Below are positions 6,963 through 8,665 of a DNA stretch of 8,665 nucleotides, in pieces (position 1 is the first letter of the stretch; each line of letters starts with the position of its first letter). This DNA is from CAYLLN01 sp036496265 (GTDB lineage Bacteria; Planctomycetota; Planctomycetia; Pirellulales; Pirellulaceae). The notes below the pieces were generated by a model. The model was given only the letters and a program-made list of their open reading frames with translations. It was not told the origin of the DNA and did no database searches. The stretch covers positions 1 to 8,665 of the forward strand of contig DASXLL010000261.1 of the NCBI GenBank assembly GCA_036496265.1, given 5' to 3'. The translations under genes and the position numbers were made by a program.

Positions 6963-7349
6963 CTAACGGCTGCGACGGAACATCGGGCGACCCATCGCGA
7001 CATACTGGTCGTTCGAACCATTAAACGCCGCCGGTGCCATCGGCTTCCCGCCCTGCATCTGACCCTTTTGCACGGGCGATTGCGTCGGGGCCTGAGCCAT
7101 CTTCTGCTGCGGCGCTTGAGCCGGGGCTTGCATGGGGGCGACCTTCTGAGACGGTGCCGGAGCTTGCATCGGAGCCTGCTTGGGCGAGGGTGCCTGCATC
7201 GGAGCCTGCTTGGCCTGCGGTGCCTGCATTGGCGCTTGCTTAGCTTGCATTGGGGCTTGAGCGGGCGGAGCCAGTTCGGCGGCCGAGGCGAGCAGCCCTG
7301 TCCCGCAAAGAACCGCCGAACCCGCGATTGTCATCATGATTTTGCGCAT
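6963..7349 (-). CDS. Secreted Gln/Lys/Met/Pro-rich tandem-repeat protein
   Basis: A 128-aa protein of unknown function. Residues 1-24 form a signal peptide (MRKIMM, hydrophobic core, ASAA before E25); C15 is not in a lipobox. Residues 31-82 are a low-complexity tract built on five PMQA units, with the Met at 34, 41, 51, 61 and 73. Residues 25-104 contain 19 Gln and 7 Lys. The end is FNGSNDQYVAMGRPMFRRSR, basic and not repetitive. The start at 7349 is chosen for AGGAG 7 nt upstream; an open extension to 7400 lacks such a site and would bury the signal peptide. The gene is co-directional with the transglutaminase-like gene but separated by a terminator. The Gln/Lys content suggests a cross-linking substrate; Met-rich metal binding or a simple envelope spacer are alternatives. 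Confidence 0.75.
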   Translation of the reverse strand: MRKIMMTIAGSAVLCGTGLLASAAELAPPAQAPMQAKQAPMQAPQAKQAPMQAPSPKQAPMQAPAPSQKVAPMQAPAQAPQQKMAQAPTQSPVQKGQMQGGKPMAPAAFNGSNDQYVAMGRPMFRRSR

Positions 7350-7679
7350 TTTCCATCTCCTAGTAGAAAAACGTGGTGAGCATAACCGCCTTGGTCGCAA
7401 AGTTTACTCAGCCGGCCCAAATTTGCTAGCAGGTCGATTCTACTCAATCCGCTTTTTGGCAAGTTGTGGGCGAAGCGGCAAACTGGAGTCCTTCGCGAGA
7501 GAGAGTGGGGCAGAGTGGGCAAAATTTGTGCCCTCTAGTACGCCAGCCGAAAAATGCGCGAACCGCCCGCGTTGGCGGGATGCGAAACGCCGGTAACCAG
7601 AAGCCGCCGACTAAGCGGACGTGGCGGCGCGGAGCGGCAAGCTGCACCTTGCAGGAGAATGCCGCTGCGCCGCGAAGAA
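7350..7679. other. Gene-free stretch between the repeat-protein gene and tRNA-Val
   Basis: About 330 bp with no credible coding frame. It should contain the promoter of the repeat-protein gene on the minus strand, but I could not find a convincing -35/-10 pair. A small stem CCCGC/GCGGG (7566-7570 with 7575-7579) and the larger hairpin at 7624-7673 are the only structures seen. Confidence 0.6.
7624..7673. repeat. Branched hairpin directly downstream of tRNA-Val
   Basis: GCGGCGC and AGCGGCA (7624-7630 and 7633-7639) pair with TGCCGCT and GCGCCGC (7660-7666 and 7667-7673), giving 14 bp interrupted by a 2-nt bulge. The loop holds a second small hairpin, CTGCA-CCT-TGCAG (7642-7654). It starts 6 nt past the tRNA 3' end. 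No T run follows, so it is not a standard terminator; it could mark the precursor for 3' processing or be a dispersed element. Confidence 0.55.
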
Positions 7680-7753
7680 TGGGCGGCACAGGGCTCGAAC
7701 CTGTGACCTCCACGGTGTGAGCATGGCGCTCTAACCAACTGAGCTAGCCGCCC
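7680..7753 (-). tRNA. tRNA-Val (anticodon CAC)
   Basis: The minus strand folds into a complete cloverleaf. The acceptor stem is GGGCGGC with GCCGCCC. The D arm is GCTC/GAGC with loop AGTTGGTTA. The anticodon stem is CCATG/CGTGG with loop CTCACAC, so the anticodon is CAC, reading the Val codon GUG. The variable loop is AGGTC. The T arm is ACAGG/CCTGT with loop TTCGAGC. The discriminator base is A (position 7680). CCA is not encoded and must be added by the CCA-adding enzyme. Confidence 0.96.
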
Positions 7754-7763
7754 TTCGCGCACC

Positions 7764-7791
7764 AGTTTACAGCGCCAAATCGGGCAGGCAA
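7764..7791 (-). promoter_or_regulatory. Possible promoter of tRNA-Val
   Basis: On the minus strand TTGCCT (7786-7791) and TAAACT (7764-7769) are separated by 16 nt, each matching four of six consensus positions. The -10 ends 10 nt before the tRNA, which would give a leader of only a few bases. The position is good but the hexamers are moderate. Confidence 0.4.
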
Positions 7792-7815
7792 AGACGCCGC
7801 AGAATTTGCACGTCG

Positions 7816-7834
7816 GGCAGGCTTCCAGCCTGCC
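7816..7834. repeat. GGCAGGC/GCCTGCC hairpin
   Basis: GGCAGGC (7816-7822) pairs perfectly with GCCTGCC (7828-7834) around the loop TTCCA. A partial copy of the left arm, CGGGCAGGC, is at 7781-7789. I recall very similar 'GCAGGCT-GGAAGCCTGC' hairpins scattered in planctomycete genomes; that cannot be tested here. Confidence 0.6.
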
Positions 7835-7889
7835 ATGAGCGGGACCTCTAATCTGCCGTTAAAAAAGGCTTTGAGTGCGACAAACTGGC

Positions 7890-7905
7890 TTTCGCGATCG
7901 CGAAA
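7890..7905. repeat. 16-bp perfect palindrome
   Basis: TTTCGCGATCGCGAAA reads the same on both strands. It contains GCGATCGC. With no loop it suits a dimeric DNA-binding protein better than an RNA hairpin. It lies about 160 bp upstream of lpxB. It shares the TTTCGC/GCGAAA ends with the element at 1468-1520 but is not a copy of it. Confidence 0.6.
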
Positions 7906-7993
7906 TGTCGCCAGCGATTGGCCAATCCATTGATCTAGGTCGCCATCCGGCCCTGTGCCATACTCCTCATGCCAGCTACTAACGCTCTAGAAA

Positions 7994-8020
7994 TCCGCGT
8001 TCTCCGCGCCATCCGCGGTT
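7994..8020. repeat. Three tandem 9-bp TCCGCG units
   Basis: TCCGCGTTC, TCCGCGCCA and TCCGCGGTT follow each other without a gap (7994-8002, 8003-8011, 8012-8020). The first six bases are invariant. GATCTTTTTGATC follows immediately. This type of ATCCGCG-rich short element is, as I recall, dispersed in intergenic DNA of planctomycetes and other bacteria. Confidence 0.55.
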
Positions 8021-8064
8021 GATCTTTTTGATCGTCGCCTCAACCTTGGACTTCGGACGACTCG

Positions 8065-8665
8065 ATGCGAATTTTCTTTTCTGTCGGCGAGCCCAGCGGC
8101 GACTTGCATGCCGCCAATCTGATCGCCGAGCTGCGCAAACGCGCGTTAATCGACGCGGTCGGACTCGGCGGACCGAAAATGAACGCCGCCGGCTGCGATC
8201 TGCTCCGCGACATGAGCGACCTCGCCGTCATGGGCCTGTTTCCCGTCCTGGCGAAACTGCCGGAGTTCCTACGGCTGAAAAAGCAGGTACAGCAATCGCT
8301 CGATCATGCCCGGCCCGATGCCGTCGTCCTGATCGACTATCCCGGCTTCAACTGGCACGTCGCCCGGCTGGCCAAGGAACGCGGCATTCCCGTTTTCTAT
8401 TACGGACTGCCCCAGCTTTGGGCCTGGGCCACCTGGCGCGTGAAAAAAGTGCAGCGCTACGTCGATCATGCGCTCTGCAAATTGCCATTCGAAGAGCCCT
8501 GGTTTCGCGAGCAGGGCTGCAACGCGACCTACATCGGGCATCCCTATTTCGACGAGCTGCGGCAGCAGCGCCTCGACGACGCTTTTGTCCGGCAAATGCA
8601 GTCACCGACAAAATCGGCGGGGTCGGGAGTCGATTGCGGAACAGTTGTGCCACTTGAAGAACGAT
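8065..8665 (+). CDS. lpxB: Lipid-A-disaccharide synthase LpxB, 5' part
   Basis: The first 200 residues of LpxB, open to the window end, so the C-terminal half is missing. The enzyme joins UDP-2,3-diacylglucosamine and lipid X to form the beta-1,6-linked lipid A disaccharide at the inner face of the inner membrane. Evidence is the N-terminus MRIFFSVGEPSGDLHAANLI, GLGGPKM (33-39), MSDLAVMGLFPVL (50-62), LIDYPGFNWHVA (90-101), YYGLPQLWAWATWRVKK (112-128) and IGHPYFDEL (157-165). The start at 8065 fits the family exactly, though only a weak GGACGA precedes it. Residues after about 178 (QSPTKSAGSGVDCG) do not look conserved and probably form a variable linker before the C-terminal glycosyltransferase fold, whose LLPGSR motif must lie beyond the window. 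It implies a lipid A-type outer membrane. Confidence 0.95.
   Translation, partial: MRIFFSVGEPSGDLHAANLIAELRKRALIDAVGLGGPKMNAAGCDLLRDMSDLAVMGLFPVLAKLPEFLRLKKQVQQSLDHARPDAVVLIDYPGFNWHVARLAKERGIPVFYYGLPQLWAWATWRVKKVQRYVDHALCKLPFEEPWFREQGCNATYIGHPYFDELRQQRLDDAFVRQMQSPTKSAGSGVDCGTVVPLEER

Larger units (their letters stand above)
7754..8064. other. Gene-free stretch between tRNA-Val and lpxB
   Basis: About 310 bp with no believable coding frame. It holds the tRNA promoter candidate, a GGCAGGC hairpin (7816-7834), a 16-bp perfect palindrome (7890-7905), a three-unit TCCGCG repeat (7994-8020), and whatever drives lpxB. This density of short repeats suggests a landing zone for dispersed elements. Confidence 0.6.

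Noticed and set aside
7034..7379. Plus-strand frames opposite the repeat protein, with Leu/Arg/Gly-rich or Ala/Ser/Pro-rich repeats.
   Set aside because: They mirror the PMQA repeats in antisense and have no start signals.
7466..7762. Frames giving 'GGTGLEPVTSTV' and 'RLAQLVRAPCSHRG' peptides.
   Set aside because: These are the well-known false proteins made by translating a tRNA gene and its flank.
8019..8657. A 212-codon plus-strand frame at the right end.
   Set aside because: It is out of frame with lpxB over the same DNA; only the lpxB frame gives a recognisable protein. I considered a frameshift near 8600 because lpxB loses conservation there, but no other frame restores a family motif in the window.
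1..8665. CRISPR array, insertion sequence, integrase or phage genes.
   Set aside because: No regularly spaced direct repeats and no transposase or integrase motifs were seen on either strand.

Overview
The window looks like chromosomal DNA of a planctomycete, probably of the Pirellulales type. Supporting this are a DUF4013-type membrane protein, an LpxB of Gram-negative type, a RecG with a motif VI reading RGRISRG, high-GC codon use, and several short dispersed palindromes. One of those palindromes, when translated by accident, gives the 'FAPRK...FAERK' peptides I associate with planctomycete genomes. The taxonomic call is inference from gene content; there is no rRNA here.

Layout, left to right. 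A VapBC-type toxin-antitoxin pair (minus strand, 73-719) comes first. Next is a small protein with a zinc ribbon and two CBS domains (minus, 835-1359), divergent from a GNAT acetyltransferase of the phosphinothricin/methionine-sulfoximine type (plus, 1543-2067). The 183-bp gap between them holds a near-perfect long inverted repeat and a pair of 13-bp direct repeats. A polytopic DUF4013 membrane protein (plus, 2235-3023) then converges on recG (minus, 3082-5187).

Upstream of recG and on the same strand are two genes for predicted secreted proteins. The first encodes a 475-aa protein with the core motifs of the transglutaminase-elicitor family (5333-6760). The second encodes a 128-aa Gln/Lys/Met/Pro-rich tandem-repeat protein (6963-7349). 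A good intrinsic terminator lies between them. The right part has a tRNA-Val(CAC) gene (minus, 7680-7753) flanked by two gene-poor stretches rich in hairpins, and the 5' part of lpxB (plus, from 8065), which runs off the window.

Most of this is housekeeping or commonplace accessory content. The most interesting reading is the pairing of a secreted transglutaminase-like enzyme with a neighbouring secreted protein dense in Gln and Lys, the two residues a transglutaminase joins. This could be an enzyme and substrate pair for cross-linking in the envelope or outside the cell. It is a hypothesis only: the domain signals and composition are visible in the sequence, but the functional link is not. 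I see no CRISPR array, phage module or complete insertion sequence.
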